Positions 33,201 to 46,560 of a DNA stretch of 64,000 bases are shown here, one piece after another; position 1 is the first letter of the stretch, and each line of letters opens with the position of its first letter. This DNA comes from Phalacrocorax aristotelis (Eukaryota; Chordata; Aves; Suliformes; Phalacrocoracidae). The notes beneath the pieces are model-generated. The model did no database searches, was not told the DNA's origin, and worked only from the letters and a program-made list of their open reading frames with translations. The stretch lies in assembly GCF_949628215.1 (NCBI RefSeq), contig NC_134280.1:13899795-13963794 (forward strand), read 5' to 3'. Both the position numbers and the translations under genes were made by a program.

Positions 33201-35491
33201 GACTGACAGCGGCAGCAATTTAGTCCCTGTCTTGCAACAGGCCAGCTCTTCTGGCCAACAATAAGAAATAAGTGGAGGTATTTATCTGCCTTGTAGAGCT
33301 AACCCAGGTAAGTGGAAAGCCCTGGTTGCTTTTGCATCCCATTGACCCTGGAGCAGCAGCACCAGTGCAATGCAGCCGAGGTTTGCAATGGGGCTGAAGG
33401 TTTGGCCACCTTCTGCCTCACTCAGCTCTGCACTCTCAGCACTGTTGTGTGTGCTCCAGGGACCATAAAGGGGTCCTAGTGCCCTTTGCACCCCAAACCT
33501 CTTCTGAAAGCAGCGATTCTTCCTTTCTCTGGGGTCATTTTATTTTTATTAACAAATGAAAACTATTCTCACTTATTATTGAACGTGAACAATACAGAGC
33601 AACCCTCCTCCAAAATGCTGCATGTGAATGATGGGCTGCCCTGCTTGGAGGACATGGACTTCCCGGTGTATAACTGTAAGGATACCCAGTTGTCTCCTCC
33701 ATGCACAGCTTAGTGTCACAGCTGCCTATTCCCATTGAAATATAAACTGCAACAGCCATGTCTGTGCTTCCGTTGCATGTCCAGCTGATTTCCTGCAGCC
33801 AGTGAGCATCTATCTGCTCCTGCAGGCTTGGAGGGAAGCACCACCCCACAACTGGGGCAGCAGGAGCTGTGGTGAAGGGTTGTCTGAGGCTTTAGGCTGG
33901 CCTCGCCCAGTATACTGTGCTGCAAAGCAGGATGTTCAATTATGGCTGGACCCAGGGCAATGTCTGGCTCCACTGCTGCTGAGGTTTTGGTATTCTGCAG
34001 ACCCTCTTCTGACATCTTCAGCATCTGCTTCAATGGGATCCCCTTTGCCCTGGGAGCACCTCTCCACTTGGATGGGTACTGATGCTGGTGCTGCAACAAG
34101 TTCAGGCTGTCAGTCTCTGCTCCAGCTTTAGCTGCATGGAAGACCATCTCCTCCTAGGATGTGGTAAACACTCCTGCCAGCCTGTTATGGCATGCTTCCC
34201 TGGCCATCACCATGCAGCATGGGCAAATATTGGTTTCACACTTTAGTTTTGCTGGGTTTGCAAGAGCTTTGCTGTTGTTCAGTGCCCCCTGTACACCAGT
34301 TCCCACCACTTCATGTTGCAGCTTGCTGGTTTACACTTGGCTGCAGAGAGTCCCCAGTGAAGGACCATGGTGGGATCTGTCTCTAGAAGTTTAGTGCAGC
34401 TTGAGAAGTCCCTGGAGGTTTTATTTCCACTGAGATGCTTCATTGTGCTGGTGAGCTAAAGCCATGCCTGTCAGGTGGGAACTGAGAGCTGGGAGGTGGT
34501 ATCCTTCTCCTCCTGCTGCTGAGGAGAGCCTGGGTCTGCCTGGCTAATCCTGGGTCATCAGCAATAGGTGACAGATCCACAGTCTCCTCCAGGACAAACC
34601 CATGCTAGTAGGAGGTGGCAACAGGAGAGGCCTTTTCCTTCCTAGTCAGCAGCTGAAATCCAGCCCATGCCAGGGGTGAGCCAGTGCTTGGAACAGGTGG
34701 GAGCGCTGGAAGGGGATCCCTAGAAGGGATCTCAGCTCAATCCCTGATAGCTCTGCAACCAGGGGAGAGCACTCTGGCTCTTCAGGCAGTCCTCTGAGAG
34801 TGGTCAGGATCACTGCAGATGTAAGGATATAAACTTCACAGCAATAGCTTTAGAAAAGCAAAATCTCTGAGTCGCTTAGCTCCCACCGTGCAGCGTGGGA
34901 GCCAGATTCCCCTCTCACTTCCCCTGGCACATTGCTGCAGATTGGAATAGTCCCTTGAGAGCGGTGCTGCTGGGATGTGGGGATGTCCTCTCAGTAGCAT
35001 TTTGCCCTGCAGTCGTTACCAGCATGTGGTTTCTCACTCCATTTCCTTTGGCACTTGGCAATCTCCATGTTTTGGGTCAGCACTAAACATTAACTTAGAT
35101 TTGTACTTAATAACTCAGTGGTGTGTTTGGAGCTCAGTGCACAGGAAAGGGAGACATCAACCCCCTTCCCCCAGCCCTGTTAAAGGTTTAGGGATGCCAA
35201 AGCAAGAGAGATGCTGCGTGCGCACTAGCTTTCGCTGAGCACGCGCCTCTGCTTGGCTGAAGATGTCTCCAGGTATCCACCAAGTGTTGTTTTCAGCCAC
35301 CAAAACCCTTTGATTTCCTTGATTAACATGACTAGGAGGTCCTTGCTGATTTGAAAGCTGAGTGAAAACCCTTCTCAGCAGAAATCAAAGCCCTGGAGGG
35401 GACCGGTATGTACAGGAATGGCATTAACAACTAATCCCCTCTAATCCAAGATGACATCCTTATCACATGAGGGCATAAAATGTAATTAGAC

Positions 35492-35625
35492 TTATATAGT
35501 GCTATCTCCAGAGCACTAAGCAAATATTAACCAATCAATCTTCCCAGCGGTCCTGTGGGGACAGCCCAGTTACCCTGGCATGCACGTGGGGAAACCAAGG
35601 CATGGGACGACGTGCGAGCAGGGGC
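35492..35625 (-). repeat. MIR/L2-type ancient repeat, antisense
   Basis: 'tatatagtgctatctccaga', 'gcactaagcaaatattaacc', 'aatcttcccagcggtcctg' and 'gtggggaaaccaaggcatgg' follow the reverse MIR/L2 tail order: agtgc-tta, 'gcgctttacaaatattaac', 'aatcctcacaacaaccctg', 'gatggggaaactgaggca'. It is heavily diverged. The flanking block 35,400-35,490 is AT-rich and may be part of the same unit or unique. Confidence 0.6.
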
Positions 35626-38600
35626 CCTTACTGGAGAAGGCCATGCAAAAGTTGCATTCAAAAAGCTAAAATTAGCAAAGCTTTTATGAGCACTGGGAGG
35701 TCTTTCGGGGCCACAGAGTGCGTCTTCCTTCAAGGCACCTGTTATGAAGGGGATGGCAAGTGACTGCTGTTTTTCCCCTGCACTTCCAGGATCCCTCCAC
35801 AGATATTATCTATCGGCAGGGAGATAAAACACCTGTTCAGACATAGGCTTCCTCTATTGTTAAAACACATTTAAATTATATGTAACCATCCCTTCAGCTC
35901 TGTTTGCATTAGGGTTTGTTTTCTAACCTCACTTACACTCAGATTCTCCCCATCTCACAGATGCTGCAGAAGGTGCCTTTGTTGAGGAGCTTCGCTGTCC
36001 TCCCCTTGGCTTTCTGAGGTTAATTGGCCCCAAGTTGGGTAGTGCAACTGATGGTCCCTGCCTGCATGGAGTGATGTCGCTGCCTTTGGGACTGAAGATG
36101 GCATGTGGACTTCACAGCCTGAACTGTTGCCATCGTCCCTTGGGACCAAGCATACCTGGAGGTGGGCAGGGAGCTCTGCCTCACAGTGCCTTTCGCCAGG
36201 CTGTGGTGTTTCTTTATTTAACAAAATATAGGGCCTGATCCGCTCTGAGCAGTAGGACCATTTGCAGCAGTGAGGGATGTGGTTCCCTTATCAACGTTGG
36301 TTAACATCGGGTGCCCTTGACTAAAAGCTGCTTTTGACAGAGGAAGACACACAACAGCCACTGAATTTCTCAAGGCCTTGGTATATTATGTTTCCTGGGC
36401 TGGCAACACCCTCTGCTTTAAAAACAGTTGGACGTATTTGAGTGTGTAGTATAAATACCTGGGCTCTATTGGTTTCTAAAATCAAAGACACCCACAAAAA
36501 GCTACTGGCATTTGAGAAAGTTTAAAGGGCTCCTCTTTGGTGGGGATGTGGTGGTGTCAATCCCTTGACTGGAGAATGTTATCCTTGAAGAGCTGTCAGA
36601 CAACATAGGTTTATCAGAAGGCCTGGGAAGAGATGTGCAGTGCAGGGTGAGGAGGGATAGTCGCGGTATCCCCTGGGTGCTCCCCAGCTCAGGGCCACCT
36701 CTCCCCACTGTGAGCTGTTCCCATACCCTGCGGGAACCAGCCAGTGAACATTTTGTTTTATTTTCCATTAGGAGTGAATGAAACAAAGCACTGAAGGTTA
36801 GGGCTCACGAGTTTGCTTGCTTTATTAGTGAAGTTCCAGATTTTCCAAAATAGAAAAGAAGATGCCGTCTGCAGAAAGCTTCAGCAAACTTTTCCAGGCA
36901 CAAGGAGGGAAGGAATGCCATCAAGGCAGAGAGCTGTTGAAGTGGTTCATGGGAAGTTGTTTCACCACTAGTCTCTTTGGAGATTACACCAGGTTACACC
37001 TTCAGTAGTACTCATACCTCACTGGACTGAGAGCAGGATCTGTCCCCAGCCCACCCTTGGCTTTTTCCCTCCTTGCTCCCCTTGCTGCACTGACACCACT
37101 AGTTGCATGGCTGCACTGGGACTTGGATACTGGGACTGATCTGACTAGGAAGCAAACTGAAGACCAAAAAATGCTGTTGATTTGTTGTTTGTTTTTTTTT
37201 TCTCATGGAGAAAGATCAGTTCCCAGAGGGAGATGCTTGCCTCCTGGTGCTGCTGGTGTAGGCGAGGGGAGAGGTGGGGCATGTTTTGTGGTGGGCAAAC
37301 AGGGGGGCAGGGGGAGGCAACACTGCTGCCTGGGCAGGGCTGTGTCACCCCAGGTCCCACTGTGGGACACCTCAGTTGCTGAGAAGTCAGTGGTACAGCA
37401 GGTTTCTGCCTGCTGAGGAGCTTCTGCTAGCTCTGTGTCTAGGATGGCCACTAAAACCCTACACTTAAAAGGATGCCTTCTGATCATGTGGCAGTTAAAA
37501 CCCACAAATACCCAAATATTAGCACCTTGCAGAGTAGAGAATTTTTTTTGCCCTTTTAGGCAGTTCACCTGACACTGCTTTTCTAGCTTTATAATGCTGC
37601 CAGTAAACTGCTGTAATGTGTGACTCAGCCAGTGCCTGTCCTCTAAAAGCCATTGAAAACATTCTCTTTCCTTGCCTGAGGGGCCCTGGCTCCAGAGTCA
37701 CTGGGTTTCCTCGCTCTGCTTCTGGAGCTCAGGCTGCCCAGACTAATTCATGTATTGAAAAATTCCATAACAACTTCCGACCTCAATGAATAGCATATTC
37801 AAGGCCACTGGAAGGCTCTTGCATTATCTAGTTCAATAGTTTTCAACCTTTTGTTTTGTTTTGTTTCCAGTAGAGATAGGAATCCCCAAAAAGTCAGCTC
37901 TCTAGCCAGCTGGTTGGCTAGGTGCAATCACTTCCACAGACTCTTTAGGAGCAACCTGGGCCCTTGCAGGGCCTCTGGCTGAAGTCTGCTGTAGCGTGAC
38001 CTCCCACCTAGGAGAAGCCATAGGATAGCATCTGCAGTTGGCATCTAAAACATGGTAGGTGATGTTGCAGAGGAACACCTCTAGTCACATTTATCCATGA
38101 AAAGCTGGGCTGAGCTGGACCTGGCAACAATACACCTTCAGGCTGGATCAGGCAAGCGGGATGGCCTACAGCAAAGGACAATCTACACCCAGGCTGAAAC
38201 AAAGCCTTAGACCATCAAAGGGGTGATAGCAGGAAGATAAAAGTTGGTACTGGAGCGTTGAGGCACTCAGGGAGGAGAGAAAGGGTAGTGGGTCAGCCCT
38301 GATGACCCACAGAGGTGGGATGGGATGCAAAGACAAAAGAAGGCAGTTGATGTCAGCTCCAGTATTCAAAAAGCACATCGCAAAGCAGTGAGAGGTCATG
38401 AGCCATGGAAGGAGCCAGGATGAGGACTACAGAGCTGCATCCCTTGTGCTCTGTGTCACTGTGAGGGGTCCTGAGCAGATCCTGGACACATGTGTCTTGA
38501 TGCCTGGATGATGGGCAGGTGCTTTTTTTCTGGTTGTGAATATGTAGGTACAAGGGTGTGAGTGAAAGTAGGCTTGTTTTTAAAATAAAATCCTCTTCCC

Positions 38601-38750
38601 CTCCTCCAAAGTCTCGTCTTGAGACTTGCTCTGTCATCATTAACCAACAGGTGGGTATTTCCTACAATGTCCTTGGCAGATTGCCCCCTGTGAGTAAAGC
38701 TGATGCTCTTTGGCCCTGCCCATGTTCTGCTTGGTTGTATTAAAACACAC

Positions 38751-38768
38751 TTTTTTTTTTTTTTTTTT
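38751..38768. repeat. Poly(T) tract
   Basis: A run of 18 T. It may be the poly(A) tail of a minus-strand retrocopy or plain simple sequence. No retrogene was recognised next to it. Confidence 0.9.
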
Positions 38769-41374
38769 GCCTCTGAGCTAGGAGATTTGGCATCTCTCAC
38801 TTGTCTTCCTCCGTATGTATCAGTATATCACTTGGGTAATCTTTGTATCTTCTGTATAGTTAATAATTTTTTTTTTTTTCTTAGTGCTACTACAGAGAGC
38901 TCTGGTCATACAATTATTAATATTTAAGATTGAGAGGTCTGGCTAAGAAGATAGTTTTACTAAAAGCACATTTCTTTTGACTAAAAGGTGACAGTCTGCA
39001 ATTGTTCCCAACTCCCTGCTGCTGAGCTGGGATAACACTGGGTGTGCCACCTGATGGCCTCCGCCAAGAGCCATCTCCCCTATTGCCAAGTTATTTACTG
39101 TTTCATTCCTTAGATTTGGGCAGTTATAAAGCTACTTCAGGAGTTCAATCCTCCCGTTTTGTAAATATTATCACAATATGGGTTTTCTTCTGGAATTTCC
39201 CATGGAATCCAAGTCATGCTGAACATGGGCACCAATGGTACAGACCATTCTTCGATGCAGTTTATGCTTGGATTTGCTGGATTAAAGCCATGTAATTTTA
39301 CCCACTGCTAAGATTAGAAAAGTCCAAACAAGCAACCTGCAGGCAGAACTCAAGAATAATTTCTTTCACGTATTAGAAATAAAAAAGCACAGGTGGCGTG
39401 TCTAATGCCAAAATCAAAATGCCAGGCACTCCAAATAAATTGAGACTATTGAAAAGCAGCTATCAAGATTAGATATAAATCTGACTGCTTGACACTACCA
39501 AGTAGATTCTGCCACTTTGGGTTTATTCTATTTATTAATTATAAAAATAATGGTGCTGTATCATGTAATAATCTCAGTGATTGCTACTGCTCGCACCAGG
39601 TGTTATGAGCTGGATGCTGCTGGACAGGGTCAGCTTCCCATTCAGCGTTATTGCCTCTCTTCTATTTGTGTTACAAAAAGTCCCCTCCCAAGAGATGTTT
39701 ATAAACTATGATCAAGTTTCTTAAACTTGTTTTGATAAATGAAAGCAGATGTTTGGCAGGATTCATCTGATTCATCTCTAGTGTTTACAGACAGTGGAAT
39801 CTCACTGGCATGATCCAGGGAGTCTAGGACACTGTGCGTCCTATCCTAAACAGACGTTTACAATAAGTCAAATAAGAAAGGCAGATCTACACCTTGTAAA
39901 CGCTTAATGCTACAACAACCTTATCCTCCTATTTCACACTAGTATGTGTATTTTTCACATCATTAATCCATGTAGAATATCCTGTCTTCAAGGCTGCAAA
40001 TTTATTTTACAATGGGCAACTTGAACCTATAGCACATAACTCCTGGTATAACTCTTCTGTGATAATGCAGTTGTTTAGCTCATGTTTTATAAACAGACAC
40101 ATCAGGAGCATCTTAGTCTGTTCCCTGGATGGGGCAGCCTGGAACAAGTCCACATTGTGTTTCGGTGTCAGAGGAACCCATGTCCTGTGATGAACCAGCA
40201 AAACTGTTTTATGAACAGAGTAATGTTGCATTTATATGAACATATGCAGAGGTTGGGTAGTAATTTTGTGTCATCTTGGCTCTAGAGATGGGAATAAAGA
40301 GGGTTGTAAAGAAGATGGTTTGTGTGTTAGACTTTTTAATCTCAGTTAATTGATTGCCAATTTATCTGAGGTCATTAATAGGTTTGGAGAAGCTGATGGG
40401 ATGTCTGTCTCAGGACATAATTATTTCTGTCGTTTCTTCCTTGAGCTGAAACTAGATGTTGGTTAATTGGCACTGACTGATTAAAGCAGAACAAAGGAAA
40501 ATATCCTCTGAAAGTCTAAAGCTTGTCCTTACTATGAAATATGGGAGCGCTTCTAGCCTGAGATAAAATCCTACCAAAGACAGTGGTTTCTGTTTGGGAC
40601 ACCAAGCCTTGGCTACAACCTCAGTGTCTGTTGCCTCTCTAACCCAACAGCTGTTCTGCAATCAAACCTAAAGGAGACAAGAAATAGGCAGGTTTTGCCA
40701 TGATATAGCTAGTGGTACTGAATACCATGCAGCTGAACTGCTGCTGACCTTGCCTGACTACATCATGAGAAAAGTTAAAGCAATGGTCCCCAGGAGGGTT
40801 TTGCAGCGAGGTTAGTTATTTCACTATGAAAACAAACCAGCAAGCCTTGGCTTGGGAGTAAGGACGTAGCAGTTCTACACTTTCACTTTGGTCACTTGGA
40901 TTGCCTTATCTGAGGATATTCATTACGGTTCATGCCGTCTGACTGCCATCCCAACCCACTCCGGGAAGTCTTTATGAATGCCACAGGGCTACCTCAGCAG
41001 TCAGGTGATACATGCATTAAAGAGATATGAAATTTGTGCTAATTTGGAAACAATGGTGTCTTAAACCACTGCAGGTACAGGTGCCCTGGGCTGTGTGGGA
41101 ATGAGCTAAAATTGTCAAATTTCTATTGATCTCACTAAGGTTATTGCATAGATAGGTCAAGGTACTCCACTGCTGCTATAGAAAGATAAAGGGTCTGATC
41201 CTCTTCCACCTACATGGCTTTCACATTTGTGTTACTCCACTAGCTTTTGTCAAACAATTCTTAAGTTTATCCCTGTCGGCATAACGAGAAAGTGAATTCA
41301 CAGACTTCACAATCCCACCTTGAAAGAGATGGCCTCTCCCTGGTCTAACTGTATGGCTGTTAAGGAGAGCCAGA

Positions 41375-41500
41375 CTATATAGTCTAGGGACTCATGGTCC
41401 TGGGATTTATTCACAGATCTGTCACTGTCTTGGTGATGGGGCATTGGTTTTCCCTTTAGTTTCCTCACCTGTAAGGTAAAACTCTGCTTGTTACCTAATG
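41375..41500 (+). repeat. MIR-like ancient SINE
   Basis: 'tatatagtctagggactcat', 'ggtcctgggatttattcaca', 'gatctgtcactg', and 'tttagtttcctcacctgtaa' match the sense MIR/CORE-SINE order: tRNA-like head, 'ggactcctgggttctattcc', 'agctctgccactg', and 'ctcagtttcctcatctgtaa'. It is one of the clearer MIR-like copies in the window. Confidence 0.72.
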
Positions 41501-41705
41501 GTGATAGGATATTTGCACGACTAAGGCGCATCCGCACCATGTGCCATTGTATGAAGTTAATACAAATGTAGTAACTTGCCCCACAGGACTTGCAGAGACG
41601 AGAGGTGAAACCTTGTACAAGTAGGAAATCTGGGATATTGAGGAAAGAAAGGAATATTGAGGAAATAAATGCACTTGTAACTAGTCAGTAGGGATGAGGC
41701 TCTAC

Positions 41706-41727
41706 TCACCTCACCTCACCTTACCTT
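41706..41727. repeat. CACCT pentanucleotide repeat
   Basis: About four units of a 5-bp (CACCT/TACCT) repeat, slightly degenerate. A short microsatellite. Confidence 0.7.
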
Positions 41728-42754
41728 GCAGGGGTCTTGGGAGGCTTTGTTATTAGACTTAGGAATTGCTGTGCAAACACAATTTAAAAAAGAGTCTTAA
41801 ATTAGGTTTATAAAAATTAAGGGAATAATGTGTTATTAGAATAATTGTACAAATTATTCTCATTGCAAAAGTGCTTTTATGTATGGATATACCAGTTGGG
41901 AATAGTTAGACTCAGACTATATGTAGCTAATAGAAGAAAACAACACTCCCTTTTCCAGTTTATCTTCTTTGTTATGAATTTGTTGTGTGAATCATCTAAT
42001 TAGAGAATTTCTATGAGAAGAAACCACATTTGATGGAAGAGAGCTTTGAAGCAAAGTCCAAGTATTATAATAATAATGCTCATTTTTTTCTCATATTTTG
42101 AATTTTTACAAGTCAATATTTTTGAGGGACTAGTGGTCTTGTGAGCTGTAAATTGTGATTCTGCTAAGGTACAAAGAGTTATCTGAGGGACTACTGAAAG
42201 GCATTTTGAGTACATAAAGGGTCTTAAAATGTTTTCCTTTCAAGGAATTTAAACTGTCTCTGAAGTGTTTAGGGGGAGATGAAAGGCTCTGTAATGTACT
42301 TCATGCTTCATGCTGTCCTACAACAGATAAATGCCCTGGGGTGGAGCATTTCAGATCTTTCTACATGCTCAACTGTGTCTAATTATTATCCTGGAATCAT
42401 TTCACATTTGATGAGTTTACATTGGAGAGGATGCGTCTGCTTGTCACTGTTGCTTTGCCAGGTCCAAATTATAATAATGTCTTTCCTCCAGAGTTAAAAA
42501 TAACCACTTTTCAGATGGTTTTTGCTTAGAAGCCTTAACGGGGCAGGAGAGCACATGCAGTAGAGCAGCATATGGACCTTTTACCATAAGTCTCTTCAGA
42601 AGATGGGAAGCTGTGGACATCCCACGTGTGCTTGGGCATTACCTGTGTGGTGAGACCTGGACATTGCTTTGAGCAGGAACAGGACTGCAGTGCATGGTAC
42701 ACTAAAACCTGTGCCAGGACCATAGTATCCCTGGCAGATGGATTTCATAGGCTT

Positions 42755-43610
42755 GTTGAAACATTGGTGGGAAGGGACCTCTGGATGTCTCTAATATAAC
42801 CTCCACCTCAAAACAGGGCTGGAGCCTACACTAGATTAAGTCAACCATGGCTCTGCCTGGTTGAACCTTGAACACCTCCAAGGCTGAAGATGCCACAGCC
42901 TGTCTGGTGTTCCAGTCTTCTAGTGAAGTTTTTCCTAGTGTTCAATCTAACCCCCAAGTCACAGCTTGTGGGCATTGCTTTGATCACTGCTACTGATGAA
43001 AGGGATTTGGCTTCATCATCTTTTTATCTGCCTTTACATAGCTTGTGGGCTGCTGTTAGGTCCTAACTTCATCATCATTACTCAGCAAGCCTGATGCCCC
43101 CAAGCTGTCCTCACAGAAGAATTGTCCCAGGCCCTGAGTGTTTTAGCAGTTCACCTGCTGGATCCTGTCCATCTTCTCCAAATCCCTGTTGAATTGGAGG
43201 CTCAAACAGGTGCAATCTCACCAGCACCAACTAGAAGGGATGATAACTTCCCTTGATCTCCTGCATTACGAGGAGTATTTTGCCTCATTTGTGGTGAGAG
43301 GGAACTGTTGTTTCCTATTTAAGCTGGCTTTCAAGATAACCTATGTGTCCTTCTCAGTAGGGCTGCTTTTCAACCAGTTAGTTCTCAGGCTGAACTGGCA
43401 CATGGGGTTATTCCAGCTCGATGCTGTACTTCACATGTCTCTGCTAAACTTCTTGAGGTTTCTGTTGGCCTCAGGTTTCCCAAGGTCCTGCTGGATTGAA
43501 GCACTGGTGCTCAGCATGCCAAGTGCCCCACATAATTTGATGTTATCTGCAAATCTTCAGAGAGTGCCTTCTGCCTCTTGTTCCAACTTCTCAGACTCCC
43601 CTTTTCATGA
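42755..43610 (-). mobile_element. Long, old CR1 LINE fragment, antisense
   Basis: 'ggtgggaagggacctctgga', 'aacacctccaaggctgaaga', 'gttttagcagttcacctgct', 'aactggcacatggggttatt', 'aacttcttgaggtttctgtt', and 'cataatttgatgttatctgc' follow in order the antisense 3' region of CR1 elements (consensus blocks 'ttggaagggacctctgga', 'caaggatggagattcc', 'tgcatggggttattcc', 'cctcatgaggttc', 'atttggtgtcatc'). About 850 bp survive, but it is diverged enough that no CR1 reading frame is intact. The 231-codon open frame at 43189-43884 on the + strand runs against the element and is not a gene. Confidence 0.82.
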
Positions 43611-44207
43611 GGAGAGAGGACTCAGCCTCGGTCTGTGGGATCTACGGGCTAGACATCTTCTGGCACCTCTTTCTGTGTTTTCACACACCTGCCTCTTGAG
43701 CAAAGTTGGTTTAAGCAGTCCCTGCTGCAGCCTAGCCCCTGGCTGCTCCATCCCTCCTTTTCCACTCCCCGGTTGCGCTGACAGTGTTTGGGGCAGGGTG
43801 GCAAACCAGACTGGTGGGCGGATGTGGGATACATGCAGCCATCACAGATATTTTTGTCCTGGCTACATTTTTTTTTTGCTGTGAAGCAAACCTTCCTCAG
43901 ACAGCAGAACCGTAAGCAGAGCTGGTCTCTTTTTGACTCCAGGTGATGATGCTTCACCTCCCACTGCTGTTCCCCGCAGAGCACTGGGCGGTGATGGTCC
44001 CCCTTGCTCTGCTGGCCTGGTGTGTGCAAGGATGTGATGTATTTATGCCGGTCCATCCAGGACAACTGAGGCTGCTAGGAGCAGGCAGCACACGCGGCCG
44101 TAGCCGGATCCGTGCAGTGACCTCAGGCAGAGGGACTGTAACTAACCCCGAGGTGTGTACTGGCTGTTTGCAGAGTCAGTGTTTGCTGCTGGGCAAAAAG
44201 TACAGAT

Positions 44208-44243
44208 TGTTGTGGTTGTTGTTGTTGTTGTTGTTTTTTTTTT
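44208..44243. repeat. (GTT)n microsatellite with poly(T)
   Basis: About seven GTT units followed by a T run. Simple sequence only. The reverse strand reads as a glutamine run by chance. Confidence 0.85.
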
Positions 44244-46468
44244 AAAGTCATGTGCCGCTTTCCTACTAGCGCTGGCAGCTCCAGTGGCCTCTCTTGCAGC
44301 AATGTAAACACAGCTACTGTGTGTGCTCCGTTGGAAAGAGTGCTGGTCCCCCTAATTGCAGCCTGTAGCTCACAATGAGCAAGCCAATGCCAACAGATGT
44401 ATAATGAGCATTTTAAAAGCGCTTATTTTGTCATCCAATCATCGATCATCCTCACTGTGTAAATATTTTTTGTTTCCATAACAAAATTACTTTAAAAGAA
44501 ATGTTCACAAGGAAGAAAAAAAAAAAATTTGATTCTGCTGATAAAATCAGGACAGTCAAAATGATTAATATGACTTTGGGGAAAGTTCGCAAACAAGGCT
44601 TAATTTCTGTGGCAAAGAGACCTCATGGATTCACCAGTGCTTGGTTGTGCCTGGAAATTCAGTGGCAGCTGGAAATTTGATGATAACCTCTGATAAGTGA
44701 GGGTGAGGGTTTTAATGAATGACTTGAATAAGAAAATAAATAAGCCAGTCTGTGTGGTATTCTTCCTGATATTTGTTTTGCTATTAAGTTCAGTTAATGT
44801 GGTTCTCATTGTGTCATGATCATTGTGTTGACAGCACATCACGACATACCAGCATTGCTGGGAGTTTGGATGCCGTGGAAGGGGATACATTGCCTTAGAC
44901 ACAAATGGTAGAACAGGGAGGTGACTGTAGCAGGAAGGCATCTGGAAGCCTTTGGCAAGGCAACATCGGAGATTGTAAAAATAGAAAGGGTCCTGGTGAG
45001 CACCTTCGTTCTTCTCTGTCAAAGTGGCCACAGGACCTAAACTAATTCCTTTCTGTTTAATTTCTCATTATTTTTTTTTTTTAGGAGAAAATTTTAGTCT
45101 TGATTTACATCTAGGAAATGGGGATAGGGAAAGGGGGCTTTAACCACAAACTTGGGGAACGTTGCACTCGTGGTTTATTACTTTCCTTGGTAAATTGTGC
45201 AGTCTGTTCTTTGACTTGGTTTATTAATTTGCAGTGTTTATTCCCTGGCTCTTGTACCTTTGCTGTGAGGTTTAGGAGCATTTGTTATGAAATGTTGATT
45301 TCCCATGTGAGTATTTATAGACTATGTTTGAGTCACCTGCTAATCTTCCTCTGAGTAAAAAACCAAACTTAGCTCCTTGTTTCTTTCACTATAAGGCACA
45401 TTTTCAAGACCTTATTCATTCTCATTTTTTCCAGTTCAGTGTCCTCCTTCTGGATTGTAATGCCAAGACTACATTCATACTCCCGGTGGTAAGCATTGCC
45501 CCGAACTGCGGCCACCAGGTACGCCCCGAGGTGCTGTTCAGTAGAGGCCGATGGGAACCCATCTGGGCCGGTTGCTCTCTGAAAAGTGGACCTTCACAGG
45601 ATGGAATGGGAGACCTCAGGTGTCAGTGGGCTGGCTACCCAACAGAGCCTGCACTTGCCACTGGAAGCCGTCCCAAACCCAGGCAAAGGCATAACAATGA
45701 TTTTCTAGCTTTTAGATCAATAAGGGTTAAATAAAACCTTTTACTTTCTTCATTCAGAACGTCACAGTTGATTACAACCTTGGATTTTCAGTCCTTTCTG
45801 GTTTCTGGTGCGTTCAGTGTTTTCCAGGGAAGGCACAGCAAATTAACCAGTCACAGTACAGCCGCTTTTCTTGGTTATCTTGCAGAGCCTACTTCAATAT
45901 AGTCCCCCCAAGGCTCCCCAGGTCAGAGGCCGTCAGAAACCTGTGAGCTAAAATACACCAGAGACGACACAAAAGGCACCATGCTGATTTTTTTCCGTAA
46001 AGCATATTCAGTGCTTGGGTGACAATCCCCAGTAAGTCTTCCCAAGTCTTTGCAGCTCATTTCAGATCCCTGCAGTTCATCCAGAGAGGCTGCAAGTCTA
46101 TGGCCTATGCTTCAGGGGAGAGTTGGAGTAATCCCTGAATAACCTTGACTAATGACATAATGAGCTAACAGCAGCTTTTGGAAGCTCTTCAATCCAGTAT
46201 AATGCTCAACCTTGATCCTTCAACTAAGTTTATTTTTGGGCTTCATGAACACAAAATTGCTTATCTGATGTAGAAGCTCCTGTTAGACTTTTCAGAAGCA
46301 ATTCAGATGTTTGTGGTAGAAACATAAAGGTATAGAGATGCTTTTTCCTTTGAATTTGGTGGGAGTTAAGAGCTTAATTACTTTTACGGACCTGGGCTTT
46401 TACTTAGCCATCTCTGTGGTGTTATAATGCTCCCATGCTCGCATCCCATCAGCCCCATGGCTAATGGA

Positions 46469-46560
46469 AACACCATTTTTACAGAGGAGAAAGGGAACAG
46501 AATATGTGTCTGTATCTCAGTCACTTCAGTGCAAAGTCTACTGCTCTAAGTGCCAAGAAG
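46469..46560 (-). repeat. MIR-like relic, antisense
   Basis: 'caccatttttacagaggaga' and 'cagtgcaaagtctactgctc' followed by 'taagtgccaagaagct' resemble the antisense MIR blocks 'ccattttacagatgagga' and 'ccaaagcccatgctcttaac'. It is short and diverged. Confidence 0.5.

Noticed and set aside
36225..36262. 'gggcctgatccgctctgagc' resembling the end of the palindromic sauropsid repeat
   Set aside because: Too short. No central palindrome or second half follows. A similar weak hint at 41,188-41,250 was also left out.
43189..43884. 231-codon open frame on the + strand
   Set aside because: Most of it lies within an old antisense CR1 fragment and reads the non-coding strand of the element. No family resemblance or splice context.
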